Shown one piece after another: positions 22,701-33,448 of a stretch of 64,000 bases of DNA. A program made the position numbers and the translations under genes. Below the pieces are notes generated by a model, which saw only the letters and a program-made list of their open reading frames with translations, ran no database searches and was not told the DNA's origin. The DNA lies in NCBI RefSeq assembly GCF_038502225.1, contig NC_091352.1:23981611-24045610 (forward strand). Direction: 5' to 3'. The stretch's first letter is position 1. Every line of letters starts with the position of its first letter. This DNA comes from Cherax quadricarinatus (taxonomy: Eukaryota > Arthropoda > Malacostraca > Decapoda > Parastacidae).

Positions 22701-23495
22701 CTCAAAGTTAGAGACACCACTCGCTTTATACCAGCTGGTAAAAGCTTTGGTTTGCTGTCTCACAAAGTCCACCAGGGATTGACCAAGCTGCCGCCTGTTC
22801 AATTTGAAGGTCTTACGATATTTAGCTGGGATACATGTATATGCTCCCAACACTGTGGTCTTCACTACTTGATAATCAGAGAATTCAGCGTCAGTTAATA
22901 CCGACGTAAATTCCTGTGCCTTACCCAATAATGCTGTATGAACCAACGCTGCCCAGTGCTGTTCCGGCCACCTCAAGGCTCGAGCCTGATTTTCGAAGCT
23001 TTCGAAAAATTGCTCTGGTTCGGCCTCATTGAAGCGGGGAACAAGCTGTACTGCTTTTTGTAAACTGAAATCGTTTACAGAATGCGAAAACTGCCTCCTT
23101 TCTCTTTCCCTATCAAATTCTTCCCTTGCGAATGCTCTCTGTTCCCTAGTTTGCTCCAGCGTGATTTTTGCCAGCTCAAGTGCCAAGGACGCTGATTCAC
23201 CTCGAGACAACCCAGCTGCACTATACTGACCATCTTGCTCCGTAGGTGTATCATCTTCCTCCTGCGAGAACATAAGAGTTTTTGCCCCAGCTCCCGTAGA
23301 GGGAGGAGTTTGATGTGCCATCTCTTCTTCAATAAGTTTGTCAGCAATAAGTGAACGCAGTTGCGCAGCTGTAAGAGTGCGTTTATAGGGAATGCCAATG
23401 GAACGAGGAATTTGCCAACAACACTGTAGGGACAATTTAGGTAGGTTATGCAAAGTATATGCCGACACCAGGCGTCTGACTCGTCTAGGTGGCAT
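19722..23495 (-). CDS. Gypsy gag-protease-integrase-RT fused polyprotein (1257 codons)
   Basis: One uninterrupted frame from ATG at 23495. Residues 1-380 are gag-like, with a charged coiled-coil-like stretch near 110-135 (LEQTREQRAFAREEFDRE). A CCHC knuckle spans C399, C402, H407 and C412. The aspartic protease has DTGA at 463-466. Integrase follows: HHCC zinc finger (H694, H701, C731, C734) and a D765, D824, E860 triad with 35 residues between the last two. A GPY/F-like module lies near 970-1030 (HPGDKVLVQEP, ARFTGPMQIV). Reverse transcriptase begins about 1118 (LSPYRANPEKQ, KLDLLKGYYQ). The last 20 or so residues are out of frame with the family after a break near 19785. No gag-pol frameshift signal is needed, since gag and pol are one frame. 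Confidence 0.93.
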   Translation of the reverse strand: MPPRRVRRLVSAYTLHNLPKLSLQCCWQIPRSIGIPYKRTLTAAQLRSLIADKLIEEEMAHQTPPSTGAGAKTLMFSQEEDDTPTEQDGQYSAAGLSRGESASLALELAKITLEQTREQRAFAREEFDRERERRQFSHSVNDFSLQKAVQLVPRFNEAEPEQFFESFENQARALRWPEQHWAALVHTALLGKAQEFTSVLTDAEFSDYQVVKTTVLGAYTCIPAKYRKTFKLNRRQLGQSLVDFVRQQTKAFTSWYKASGVSNFEELVQLILIDNLLESVGPEVRVFLQDRDLTTALEAARLADTFETNRSLSERSRLSFQQSGVSRDRQHWRMKCQPEGERLRHPTKSPGEPRFSTYGPPAERQTTYGASRQQYPERHQPERHHLQRHQGVKGKPVVCFRCNKVGHISSNCPQKPQPIGKISNIPSNMSPREVEKGMAPYYCESLISLQENSEPTKVNTFRDTGAYCSLVREGILPLSENTSLNSSVLLEAFGGAIYSVPLHKIYVQCKYYTGYLTVGVSKGFPMKNAMLLLGNNITTVSSCPEPIMINSSPVLAITRATSQGLSGENVDLSLDDSDLGIATLFYEENWPEPRRSSEQTPIKPSYSQVAGLPDVSVSMPEGLSFREEQRKDPSLKFAFEAAMGKSSLGHPVKYEVKNDYLVCTETGKEIEGRQLYDRLVVPTKYRPQILNIAHNTSLGGHLGITKTFYRITKEFYWPKLKKDVKNHIRCCRECQQVGKPGHSIKPAPLQPIPADGEPFADLIIDCVGPLPKSKSGNQYLFTIMDKVTRYPEAIPMRSINTKAILKALTKFISCFGIPKTIQSDQGTNFTAKAFREVLTRLGIIHNLSTAYHPQSQGALERFHQTLKTMMRSFCMHFPTDWDESLPLLLFSVRETVQESTGYSPFELIFGHNVRGPLRVLKEGWMGEDVSSALYNPSSRLQVGRELAKANLKTAQSKMKQRYDRSAQFRSFHPGDKVLVQEPIPGHTLKARFTGPMQIVSRLSDLNYVVAPIDKTSKTKTYHINQIKAFHTPDKVPVMTLSSTSEDDSDSLHSISEINTKLSNSVLLKDPSPLMAGLSEIQATNLTELLQSYPNIFSDVPKKCTLGYHDVDVGKSKPIKLSPYRANPEKQRLLQEEVDFLLEHGLVEESSSPWASPCILVKKADGGFRMCTDYRKVNEVTITDAYPLPRLDDVIDFVGKATFVSKLDLLKGYYQVPLTDKAKEISAFVIPGGHYQYSYPLRNEKFPLFIQETHPSGY

Positions 23496-23802
23496 AAGTT
23501 ACTCGCTATGCACAGTACGAATACCCCAACGTAACACGTTAATTTGCAGAACACGCTTAGCTATGCACAGTACGATTGCAAAATACGCATACAAGCAAAG
23601 CCGACTGCACACAAGATTGACCGTAGCGAAGCGAGCACACTGAACAAGCTAGTAGCGAGCTGTTGAACGATCACACAATAGCAAGGCTGATCATAAGCAA
23701 CTGACACGCAAAAATTGTAAAGCGAAGCGAGACAGCAAGCTACACAATGTTCCTGCTACAAGCTTCACCCTAAGCTCAACCGTTTCTCTAAGTCCAGCTC
23801 CA

Positions 23803-23822
23803 GCTCTCGGACAGGCTACCCA
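23803..23822 (-). promoter_or_regulatory. Candidate primer-binding site of gypsy element
   Basis: Immediately after the 5' LTR the element strand reads TGGGTAGCCTGTCC. The same block follows the LTR end in the two fragments at 47962 and 59926. TGG at the junction fits pairing with a tRNA CCA end. I cannot name the tRNA, so the call rests on position and conservation. Confidence 0.5.
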
Positions 23823-24247
23823 TATTACAACCTAGGATTTCATAGGCCTGTTATCCCAGGTGTAATGGGAGCAAAAGAAACACAGCAGAAAAAGTTTAGA
23901 CTTATATTATCCTTCACCAATTTAGAACAGCAATATGTACACTATGTACAGTAATAAGTATAGTGCACTCCACGGTAAGCAAGGCAGAAATAGAAGCCAC
24001 AAGATAGCAGACCGTGCTTCAACCAGCTCTAGAATGGGAATGACCAGGGCAGACAGGAGAGCGGTATCCACATAACCTCTGCGATTGCCAATCCCACCTT
24101 CTTATTGGCTAGAACCTGGTCACTAGTTGAACGATGGGGCCCCATCACCAACTCTTAGCAACCTGGTTCGCTGGTTGGGGGAGATAGCCTGTAAATGAGG
24201 GTGTGTCCATGCGCCGAATAAAGGTTACGTACTCTTTGCATGCCACA
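23823..24247 (-). repeat. Gypsy 5' LTR (425 bp)
   Basis: Matches the 3' LTR with a single difference, ends in TGCCACA at 24247 and is followed by the target duplication GTGCT and the resumed 40-bp array. The region between it and the gag ATG (23496-23822) is a 327-nt leader shared with the fragments at 47962-48265 and 59926-60344. Confidence 0.95.
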
Positions 24248-24776
24248 GTGCTGAGTCAACCCGTTGTGGGGAGGCTGATCATGCAGAGTGCTGAGTCAAC
24301 CCGTTATGGGGAGGATGATCATGCAGAGTGCTGAGTCACCCCGTTGTGGGGAGGCTGATCATGCAGAGTGCTGAGTCAACCCGTTGTGGGGAGACTGATC
24401 ATGCAGAGTGCTGAGTCACCCCGTTGTGGGGAGGCTGATCATGCAGAGTGCTGAGTCAACCCGTTGTGGAGAGACTGATCATGCAGAGTGCTGAGTCAAC
24501 CCGTTGTGGGGAGGCTGATCATGCAGAGTGCTGAGTCAACCCGTTGTGGGGAGGCTGATCATGCAGAGTGCTGAGTCAACCAGTTGTGGGGAGGCTGATC
24601 ATGCAGAGTGCTGAGTCAACCCGTTGTGGGGAGGCTGATCATGCAGAGTGCTGAGTCAACCCGTTGTGGAGAGACTGATCATGCAGAGTGCTGAGTCAAC
24701 CCGTTGTGGGGAGGCTGATCATGCAGAGTGCTGAGTCAACCCGTTGAGGGGAGGCTGATCATGCAGAGTGCTGAGT
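24248..24776. repeat. 40-bp minisatellite array, right part
   Basis: About 13 further copies of the unit seen at 17025-18160, in the same orientation and phase once the gypsy element and its duplicated GTGCT are removed. It ends at GAGTGAGCTGATACC. Confidence 0.95.
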
Positions 24777-25069
24777 GAGCTGATACCGGCAAATTAGTTG
24801 ATAAAGACTCCTGAGCCAAGACCAGAACCCACTTGAAAATGTTTCGGTCCTGGGACCGAGATTCAGGTCCCAGGACCGAAATATTCTTTGGTGTGTTCTA
24901 GTGTTTCCTCAAGTGTCTTTGTAAACTAATTAGAATGATTATCTTGATGAGTAAATAATGAGTTAACACTCATGAAATTACCACCTTGATAATGAGGTAC
25001 TAATACATTATACATCCCTCATTACGCCAGTCGCATTGTATGTAGAAGATAAACTGTGATGATCATCCA
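24777..25069. other. Spacer with perfect palindrome
   Basis: Non-repetitive sequence between two arrays. It holds a perfect 16-bp inverted repeat, TTTCGGTCCTGGGACC (24842-24857) and its complement (24866-24881), with an 8-nt loop. No coding signal is seen. The GTCCCAGGACCGAAA arm resembles a motif I know from dispersed decapod repeats. Confidence 0.7.
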
Positions 25070-25170
25070 GTCTGTCTGTCTGTCTCTCTGTCTGTCTGTC
25101 TGTCTCTCTCTGTCTGTATGACTGTCTGCCTGTCTCTCTGTCGCTCTGTCTCTGTCTCTCTGTCTCTCTT
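25070..25170. repeat. (TCTG)n/(TCTC)n microsatellite
   Basis: An imperfect run of TCTG and TCTC tetranucleotides; pyrimidine-rich on the plus strand. Confidence 0.9.
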
Positions 25171-25234
25171 TCTATGGCATCCAGAATCTGTGTGAAAGAT
25201 GTACGCAGACAGTAGAAAGCTTCCTTCCGCTGTA

Positions 25235-25882
25235 ACAGCAGTGTGCAGGCTGTGTCACACTGCCTGTGGATGTGAGTGTGTGCAGGCTGTGTCACACTGC
25301 CTGTGGATGTGAGAGTGTGCAGGCTGTGATACCCTGCCTGTGGATGTGAGAGTGTGTGCAGGCTGTGTCACACTGCCTGTGGATGTGAGAGTGTGTGCAG
25401 GCTGTGTCACACTGCCTGTGGATGTGAGAGTGTGTGCAGGCTGTGTCACACTGCCTGTGGATGTGAGAGTGTGTGCAGGATGTGGCAACCTGCCTGTGGA
25501 TGTGAGAGTGCTTGCAGGATGTGGCACCCTGCCTGTGGATGTGAGAGTGTGTGCAGGATGTGACACCCTGCCTGTGGATGTGAGAGTGTGCAGGATGTGA
25601 TACCCTGCCTGTGGATGTGAGAGTGTGTGCAGGATGTGGCACACTGCCTGTGGATGTGAGAGTGTGTGCAGGATGTGACACCCTGCCTGTGGATGTGAGA
25701 GTGTGCAGGATGTGATACCCTGCCTGTGGATGTGAGAGTGTGTGCAGGATGTGACACCCTGCCTGTGGATGTGGAAGTGTGCAGGATGTAACACCAAGCC
25801 TGTGGATGTGAGTGTGCAGGATGGGAAACACTGCCAGTGGATGTGAGAGTGTGTGCAGGATGTGGCACCCTGCCTGTGGATG
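25235..25882. repeat. 37-39-bp minisatellite array
   Basis: About 17 copies of a unit containing GTGTGCAGGATGTGACACC and TGCCTGTGGATGTGAGA. Unit length varies by 2 bp through the number of GT pairs, and GGCT changes to GGAT from left to right. Open frames on both strands follow from the repeat and have no domain content. It passes into the 24-bp array at GTGTGAGGCAAGTC. Confidence 0.93.
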
Positions 25883-25883
25883 T

Positions 25884-28800
25884 GTGAGGCAAGTCTAACT
25901 AACATACAGTAGGCAGGTCTAACTAACATACAGGAGGCAGGTTTAACGAACATACAGGAGGCAGGTCTAACTAATATACAGGAGGCAGGCCAAACTAACA
26001 TACAGGAGGAAAGCCTAACTAACATACAGGAGGCAGGTCTAACTAACATACAGGAGGCAGATCTAACTAACATACAGGAGGCAGGTCTAACTAACATACA
26101 GGAGGCAGGTCTAACAGGAGGCAGGTCCAACTAACATACAGGAGGCAGGTCTAACAGGAGGCAGGTCCAACTAACATACAGGAGGAAGGTTTAACTAACA
26201 TACAGGAGACAGGTCTAACTAACAAACAGGAGGCAGGTCTAACTAACATACAGGAGGCAGGTCCAACTAACAGACTGGAGGCAGGTCTAACTAGCATACA
26301 GGAGGCAGGTCTAACTAACATACAGGAGGCAGGTCTAACTAACATACAGGAGGCAGGTCTAACTAACATACAGTAGGCAGGTCTAACTAATATACAGTAA
26401 GCAGGTCTAACTAACATACAGTAGGCAGGTCTAACTAACATACAAGAGGCAGTTCTAACTAACATACAGGAGACAGATCTAACGAACATACAGGAGGCAG
26501 GTCTAACATACAGGAGGCAGGTGTAACTAACATACAGGAGGCAGGTAATACTAACATACTGGAAGCAGGTCACACTAACATACTGGAGGCAGGTCTAACT
26601 AACATACAGGAGGCAGAAAAAAACTAACATACAGGAGGCAGGTAAAACTAACATACAGGAGAAAGGTCAAACTAACATACAGGATGCAGGTCTAACTAAC
26701 ATACACGAGGCAGGTTACATTAACCTACTGGAAGCAGGTTACACTAACATACTGGAGGCAGGTCTAACTAACATACAGGAGGCATGTCAAACTAACATAC
26801 AGGAGGCAGGTCTAACTAACATACAGGAGGAAGGTCTAACTAACATACAGGAGGCAGGTCTAACTAACATACAGAAGGCAGGTCACACTAATATGCTGGA
26901 AGCAGGTCACACTAACATACTGGAGGCAGGTGTAACTATCATACAGGAGACAGGTCTAACTTACAGGAGGCAGGTATAACTAACATACAAGAGGCAGGTC
27001 TAACTAACATGCAGGAGGCAGGCCTAACTAACATACAGGAGGCAGGTCTAACTAACATACAGGAGGCAGTTCAAACTAACATACAGGAGGCAGGTCTAAC
27101 TAACATACAGGAGGCAGTTCTAACTAACATACAGGAGGCAGGTTTAACTAACATGCTGGAGGATGGTCTAACTAACATACAGGAGGCAGGTCTAACTAAC
27201 ATACAGGAGGAAGGTCTAATTAACATACAGGAAGCAGGTCACACTAACATACTGGAGGCAGGTCTAACCAACATACAGGAGGCAGGTCTAACTAACATAC
27301 TGGAGGCATGTCTTATTAACATTCAAGAGGAAAGTCTAACTAAAATACAGGAGGCAGCTCTAACATACAGGAGGTAGGTCTAACTAACATACATGAGGAA
27401 GGTCTAACTAACATACAGGAGGCAGGTCTAACTAACATACTGGAAGCAGGTCACACTAACATACTGGAGGCAGGTCTAACTAACATACAGGAAGCAGGTC
27501 TAACTAACATACAGGATGCATATCTAACTAACATACAGGAGGCAGGTCTAACTAACATACAGGAGGCAGGTCTAACTAACATACAGGAGGTAGGTCTAAC
27601 TAACACACAGAAGGCAGGTCACACTAACATACTGGAAGCATGTCACACAAACATACTGGAACCAGGTCAAACTAACAATATTTAGGCAGGTATAAGTAAC
27701 ATATTGGAGGCAGGTGAAACTAACATACAGGAGGCAGGTCTAACTAACATACAGGAGGCAGGCCTAACTAACATACAGGAGGCTGGTCAAACTAACATAC
27801 AGGAGGCAGGTCACACTAACATACTAGAAGCAGGTCACAAACATACTTATGGCAAGACTATAATACAGGAGGCAGGTCTAACTTACAGAAGGTAGGTCTA
27901 ACTAATATACAAGGGGCAATTCTAACTAACATACAGGAGACAGGTCTAACTAACATTCAGAAGGCAGGACTATCTAACATACAGGATGCAGGTCTAATTA
28001 ACATATATGAGGCAGATCTAACTAAAATACAGGAGGAAGGTCTAACTAACATACAGGAGGCAGGTTTAACTAACATAGAAGAGGCTGGTCTAACTAACAT
28101 ACAGGAGGCTGGTCACGCTAACATGCTGGAAGCAAGTCACACTAACTCTCTGGAGGCAGGTCTAGCTATCATACAAAAAGCAATTCTAACTTACAGTAGG
28201 CAGGTCTAACTAACATGCAAGAGGTAGGTCTAAGTTCCACACAGAAATCAGGTCTAACTAACATACAGGAGGCAGGTATAACTAACATACTGGAAAAAGG
28301 TCACACTAACATACTGGAGGAAGGTCTAACTAACATACAGCCGGCAGGTCTAACTAACATACAGGAGGCAAGTCTAATTAACATACAGGAGGCAGGTCTA
28401 ATTAACATACATGAAGAAGGTTTAACTCACATACGGAAGGCAGGTCTAACTAACATACAGGAGGTACGTCTAACATACTAGAGGCATGTCTAACTAACAT
28501 ACTGAGTGCAGGTCACACTAACATACTAGAGGCAGGTCTAACTAACTTACTGGAGAAAGGTCTAACTAACGTACAGGAGGCACGTCTAACTAACATGCAA
28601 GAGGCAGGTCTAACATACAGGAGGCAGGTCACACTAACGCACTGAAAGCAGGTCACACTAACATACTGGAGGCAGGTCTAACAAACATACTGGAGGCATG
28701 TCTAACTCACATACAGGAGGCATGTCTAATTAAAATATAGGAGGCAGGTCTAACTAACATACTTGAGGCAGGTGTAACTAGCATACTGGAGATAGGGCTA

Positions 28801-31800
28801 AATAACATACTGTAGGCAGGTCTAACTAATATTCAGGAGGAAGGTCACACTAAAATGCTGGAAGCAGGTCAAACTAACATACTGGACGCAGGCCTAAGTA
28901 ACATTCAGGAGGCAGGTCTAACTAACATACAGGAGGCAGGTCTAACTAACATACAGGAGGCAGGTCTAAATAACATACAGGAGGCACGTGTAACTAACAT
29001 ATAGGAGGCATGTAACACTAACATACTGGAAGCAGGTCACACAAACATACTGGATGGAGGTCAAACTATCATACAGAAGACAATTCCATCTTACGGTAGG
29101 CAGGTCTAACTAACATACAAGATGCAGGTCTAACTAACATAGAGGAGGCAGGTCTAACTAAGATAAATAAGGCAGGTCTAACTAAGATTCAGGAGGCAGG
29201 TCTAACTAACATTCAGGAGGCAGGTCTATCTAACATACAGGAGGCAGGTCTATCTAACATTCAGGAAGCAGGTCTATCTAACATACAGGAGGCAGGTCTA
29301 ACTAACATTCAGGAGGGGGATCACACTAACATGCTGGAAGCAGGTCGCACTAACATAGTGGAGGCTGGTCTAACTATTATACAGGAGACAATTCTAACTT
29401 ACAGTAGGCCGGTCTAACTAACATACAAGATGCAGGTCTAACTAACATGGAGGAGGCAGGTCTAACTAACATACATGAGGCAGGTCTAACTAACATACTG
29501 GAAGCAGGTGTAACTAACACGCATGATGCTGGTCTAACTAACATAGAGGAGGCATTTCACACTATCCTACTGGAAGCAGGTCACACTAACATACTGGAGG
29601 CAGGTCTAAGTAACATACAGGAGGAAGGTCTAACTAAGATACACGAGGCAGGTCTAACTAACATACAGGAGGCAGGTCTAACTAACATTTATGAAGAAGA
29701 TCTAACTAACATACAGTAGGCAGGTCTAACTAATATACAGGAGGCAGGTCTAACTAACGTACAGGAGGCGGGTCTCCCTAACATACTTGAAGCAGGACAC
29801 ACTACCATACTGGAGGCAGTTCTAACTAACATACAGGAGGCAGGTCTAACTAACATACTGGATGAAGGTCACACTAACATACTGGAGGCAGGTCTAACTA
29901 ACATACCGGAGGCAGTTCTAACTAACATACATTAGGCAGGTCTAACTAACGTACAGGAGGCATGTCTAACTAACACACAGAAGGCATGTCACACTAACAT
30001 ACCGGAAGCAGGTCACACAAACATGCTGGAGGCAGGTCAAACTAACATACATTTGGCAGGTCTTACTAACATAGAGGAGGCAGGTCACAGTAACATGCTG
30101 GAAGCAGGTCACACTAGCATATTGTAGTCAGGTCTAACTATAATTCATGAGACAGGTCTAACTTAGAGTAGGCAGGTCTAACTAACATAAAAGAGGCAAG
30201 TCTAACTAACATACAGGAGGCAGTTCTAACTAACATAAAGGAGGCAGGTCATACTAGCATACATGAGGAAGGTCTAACTAACATACAGGAGGCAGTTCTA
30301 ACTAACATACAGAAGGTAGGTCACACTAACATACTGGAAGCAACTCACTCAAACATGCTGGAGGCAGGTCAAACTAACACACATTAGGCAGGTCTAACTA
30401 ACATACAAGAGCCAGATCAAACTAACATACAGGAGGCAGGTCTAAATAACATTCAGAAGGCAGGTCACACTAACATACTGGAAGCAGGTCACACAAACTT
30501 ACTGAAGGGAGGTCAAACTAACATGCATTAGGCAGGTCTAACTTACATATTTGTTGCAGATCAATCTAACATACAGGAGGCAGGTATAACTAACATACAG
30601 GAGACACGTGTAACTAACATACAGGAGGCAGGTCTATCTAACATACAGGAGGCAGGTCACACTAACATACTGGAAGCAGGTCACACTAACATGCTGGAGG
30701 AAGGTCTAACTATTATACAGGAGGCAGGTCTAACTTACAGTATGCATGTCTAACATTCAAGAGGCAAGTCTAACTAACATACAGGAGGCAGGTCTAACTA
30801 ACATACAAGACGCAGGTCTAACAATACTGGAGGCAGGTCTAACGTACTGGAGGCATGTCACACTAACATTCTGGAGGCAGGTCTATCTAACATACAGGAG
30901 GCAGGTCTAACTAACATGCATTAGGCGGGTCTAACTGGAGGCAGGTCTAACTAACATACAGGACGCTGGTCTAACTAAAATACATGAGGCAGGTCTCACT
31001 AACTTACAAGAGGCATTTCTAACTAAGATACTAGAGGCAGGTCTAACTAACATACTGGTGGCAGGTCTGTCTAACATACAGGAGTCAGGTCTAACTAACA
31101 TACTAGATGTAAGTTTAACTAACATACTGGAATCAGGTTTAACTAATATACAGGAGGCAGGTCTAACAAACATACTGGAGGTAGGACTAACTAACATACT
31201 GGAGGAAGGTCTAAATGACATACAGGAGGCAGGTCTCACTAACAAACTGGAGGTAGATCAAACTAACATACTGGAGGCAGGTGAAACTCAAATACTAGAG
31301 GTAGGTCTAAGTAACATATTAGAGGCAGGTCTAACTAACATACTGGAGGCAGGTCTAACTAACATACAGTAGGCACATCAAACTAAAATACTGGAGGAAG
31401 GTCTAAGTAACATACTGGAGGCAAGTCTAACTAACATACAAAAGGCAGGTCTAACTAACATACTTTAGGCAGGTCTAACTAACATACAGTAGGGAGGTCA
31501 AACTAACCTACTTAAGGCAGGTCTATCTAACATACATGAGGCACTTCTAACTAACATACTGGAGGCAGGTCTAACTAACGTACTGGAGGGAGGTCAAACA
31601 AAGCTACTGGAGGCAGGTCTATCTAACATACAAGAGGCAGGTCTAACTAACATACAGGAGGCAGGTCTTACTAACATAGAGAGATTAGGTATAACTAACA
31701 TACTGGAGGCAGTTCTAACTAACATACTGAAGGCAGGCCACAATGTCATTCTGGAGGCATGTCTAACTGACTTACTGGAGGCAGGTCTAACTAACATACA

Positions 31801-32888
31801 GGAGGCACGTCTTATAAACATACGTGAGGAAGGTCTAACATACAGGAGACGGGTCGCACTAACATACTGGAGGCAGGTCTAACTAACATACAGGAGGCAG
31901 GTCTATCTAAAATACAGGGCGCAGGTCTCACTAACATACAGGAGGCATGTATAACTAACATACAAGAGGCAGGTCTAACTAACATAATGGAGGCAGGTCT
32001 AACTAAGATACGGGTGACAGGTCTAACTAACATACTGGAGGCAGGCCTAACTAACATACTGGAGATAAGGCTACCTAACATACTGGAGTCAGGTCTATCT
32101 AACATACTGGGGCAGGTCTATCTATCATACATGAGGCAGGTCTAACCAACATACAGGAGGCAGGTCTAACTAACATACAGGAGGCAAGTCTAACTAACAT
32201 ACAGGAGGCAGGTCACACTAACCTACTTGATGCAGGTCACAATACCATTCTGGAGGCAAGTCTATTTAACATACAGGAGGAAGGTCTAACTAAGTTACAG
32301 GAGGCAGGTCTAACTAACATACAGGAGGCAGGTCTAACTAACATACTGGAGGTAGGGATTTCAAACATACTGGAGGCAGGTCTAACTAAAATACTGGTGG
32401 TAGGTCTATCTAACATACAGGAGTCAGTTCTAACTAACATACTGGATGAAGGTTTAACTAACATACTGGAATCAGGTTTAACTAATATACAGGAGGCAGG
32501 TCTCACTAACAAACTGGAGGTAGATCAAACTAACATACTGGAGGCAGGTGTAACTCAAATACTGGAGGTAGGTCTAAGTAACATATTAGAGGCAGGTCTA
32601 ACTAACATACTGGAGGCAGGTCTAACTAACAAACGGTAGGCACATCAAACTAAAATACTGGAGGAAGGTCTAACTAACATACTGGAGGCAAGTCTAACTA
32701 ACATACAAAAGGCAGGTCTAACTAACTTACTTTAGGCAGGTCTAACTAACATACTGGAGGGAGGTCAAACTAACCTACTGGAGGCAGGTCTATCTAACAT
32801 ACATGAGGCACTTCTAACAAACATACTGGAGGCAGGTCTAACTAACGTACTGGAGGGAGGTCAAACTAAGCTACTGGAGGCAGGTCTA
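25884..32888. repeat. 24-bp minisatellite array, left part
   Basis: About 290 copies of a 24-bp unit with GGAGGCAGGTCTAACTAAC as its core. Early units end ATACA, later ones ATACT (CAGGAGG to CTGGAGG). Twenty-four is a multiple of three, so the plus strand reads LTNIQEAG and the minus strand SCMLVRPA in long repeated frames. These are broken by CAGTAG variants and indels every hundred codons or so. A stretch of about 1.27 kb is duplicated (31369 against 32636; 31580 against 32847). The array is split at 32888 by a small retroelement. Confidence 0.97.
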
Positions 32889-32995
32889 TATGCTGTACAT
32901 TCTACAAGATTGATGGACTGAACACATCGACTCCAGGTTGAGGGACTGATTACCTCATTCTCCTCCTCTCCTTACGCCTTCCTCTTTGTATTGGA

Positions 32996-33026
32996 CTGAT
33001 GAAGCCACTGTGTGGCGAAACGTTTC
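32996..33026 (+). ncRNA. Hammerhead-ribozyme-like motif, first repeat
   Basis: CTGATGA (32996-33002), one extra A, stem II GCCAC/GTGGC with a TGT loop (33004-33016), GAAA (33017-33020), CGTT, then predicted cleavage 33024/33025. Stem I: GGA before the first box pairs with TCC after the cleavage site; after an internal loop, CTTTGT pairs with ATAAAG. Stem III is only AC/GU with no loop, so a dimeric form is likely. The extra A before stem II is unusual. Confidence 0.65.
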
Positions 33027-33373
33027 CTGAATAAAGATTCCCATATGCTGCATAAGTGTCTCAATCTTCAACTTGTCGGTTTTTCAAACCATTCATCACA
33101 ACTGTCAGACACGGCAGCATCATGGGGTCTTGTTACAAAGAATTCTTCAACACTTGTTCAACCTTTGGACGAAGACCTACTTCGACTAGTGGATGGTACC
33201 ACTATGACCCCGCCTCCATCTGCTTCACGTCACCTCACTACAGTATATAAGCCACGTCTACGGCCCTATGCTGTACATTCTACAAGATTGATGGACTGAA
33301 CACATCGACTCCAGGTTGAGGGACTGATTACCTCATTCTCCTCCTCTCCTTACGCCTTCCTCTTTGTATTGGA

Positions 33374-33404
33374 CTGATGAAGCCACTGTGTGGCGAAACG
33401 TTTC
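33374..33404 (+). ncRNA. Hammerhead-ribozyme-like motif, second repeat
   Basis: Identical to the motif 378 bp upstream; predicted cleavage lies at 33402/33403. Cutting a through-transcript at both motifs would release a 378-nt RNA. Confidence 0.65.
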
Positions 33405-33448
33405 CTGAATAAAGATTCCCATATGCTGCATAAGTGTCTCAATCTTCA

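Larger units (their letters stand above)
18161..24247 (-). mobile_element. Ty3/gypsy retrotransposon with integrase before reverse transcriptase (Gmr1-like)
   Basis: This 6087-bp element has 425-bp LTRs (18161-18585 and 23823-24247) that differ at one position, and target duplication GTGCT (18156-18160 and 24248-24252). A purine-rich tract lies inside the 3' LTR. The main frame reads gag, CCHC knuckle, protease, integrase, reverse transcriptase; RNase H follows in a shifted frame. The usual Ty3/gypsy order puts integrase last. The Ty1/copia-like order in a gypsy-type element is the mark of the Gmr1 group. No envelope frame is seen. Insertion into the 40-bp array was recent, given the LTR identity. 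Confidence 0.93.
32889..33448 (+). mobile_element. Retrozyme-like element: 1.5 tandem units of 378 bp with two hammerhead motifs
   Basis: Two 182-bp direct repeats, 32889-33070 and 33267-33448, appear identical. They flank a 196-bp middle, so the insert equals about 1.48 copies of a 378-bp monomer. Each repeat holds a hammerhead-like motif, AATAAAG and a pyrimidine-rich stretch. The middle has TATATAAG at 33244, about 24 bp before the second repeat. No protein is encoded. Known retrozymes and the terminal repeats of Penelope-like elements have this combination: small size, direct repeats, hammerhead motifs. Such elements are thought to move through circular RNA copied by a helper reverse transcriptase. 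The assignment is by structure only. Confidence 0.7.

Noticed and set aside
18161..24247. Assignment of the LTR element to Ty1/copia because integrase precedes RT
   Set aside because: RT (YLDD, FLGMIGFYRRF), RNase H and the GPY/F-like module are Ty3/gypsy-type; only the order is copia-like.
25008..25295. 95-codon minus-strand frame rich in RQTERQ
   Set aside because: A translation of the (TCTG)n microsatellite.
33012..33299. 95-codon frame within the retrozyme-like element as a protein
   Set aside because: It runs across the hammerhead region, the middle and the start of the second repeat, with no domain. The element is better explained as non-coding.
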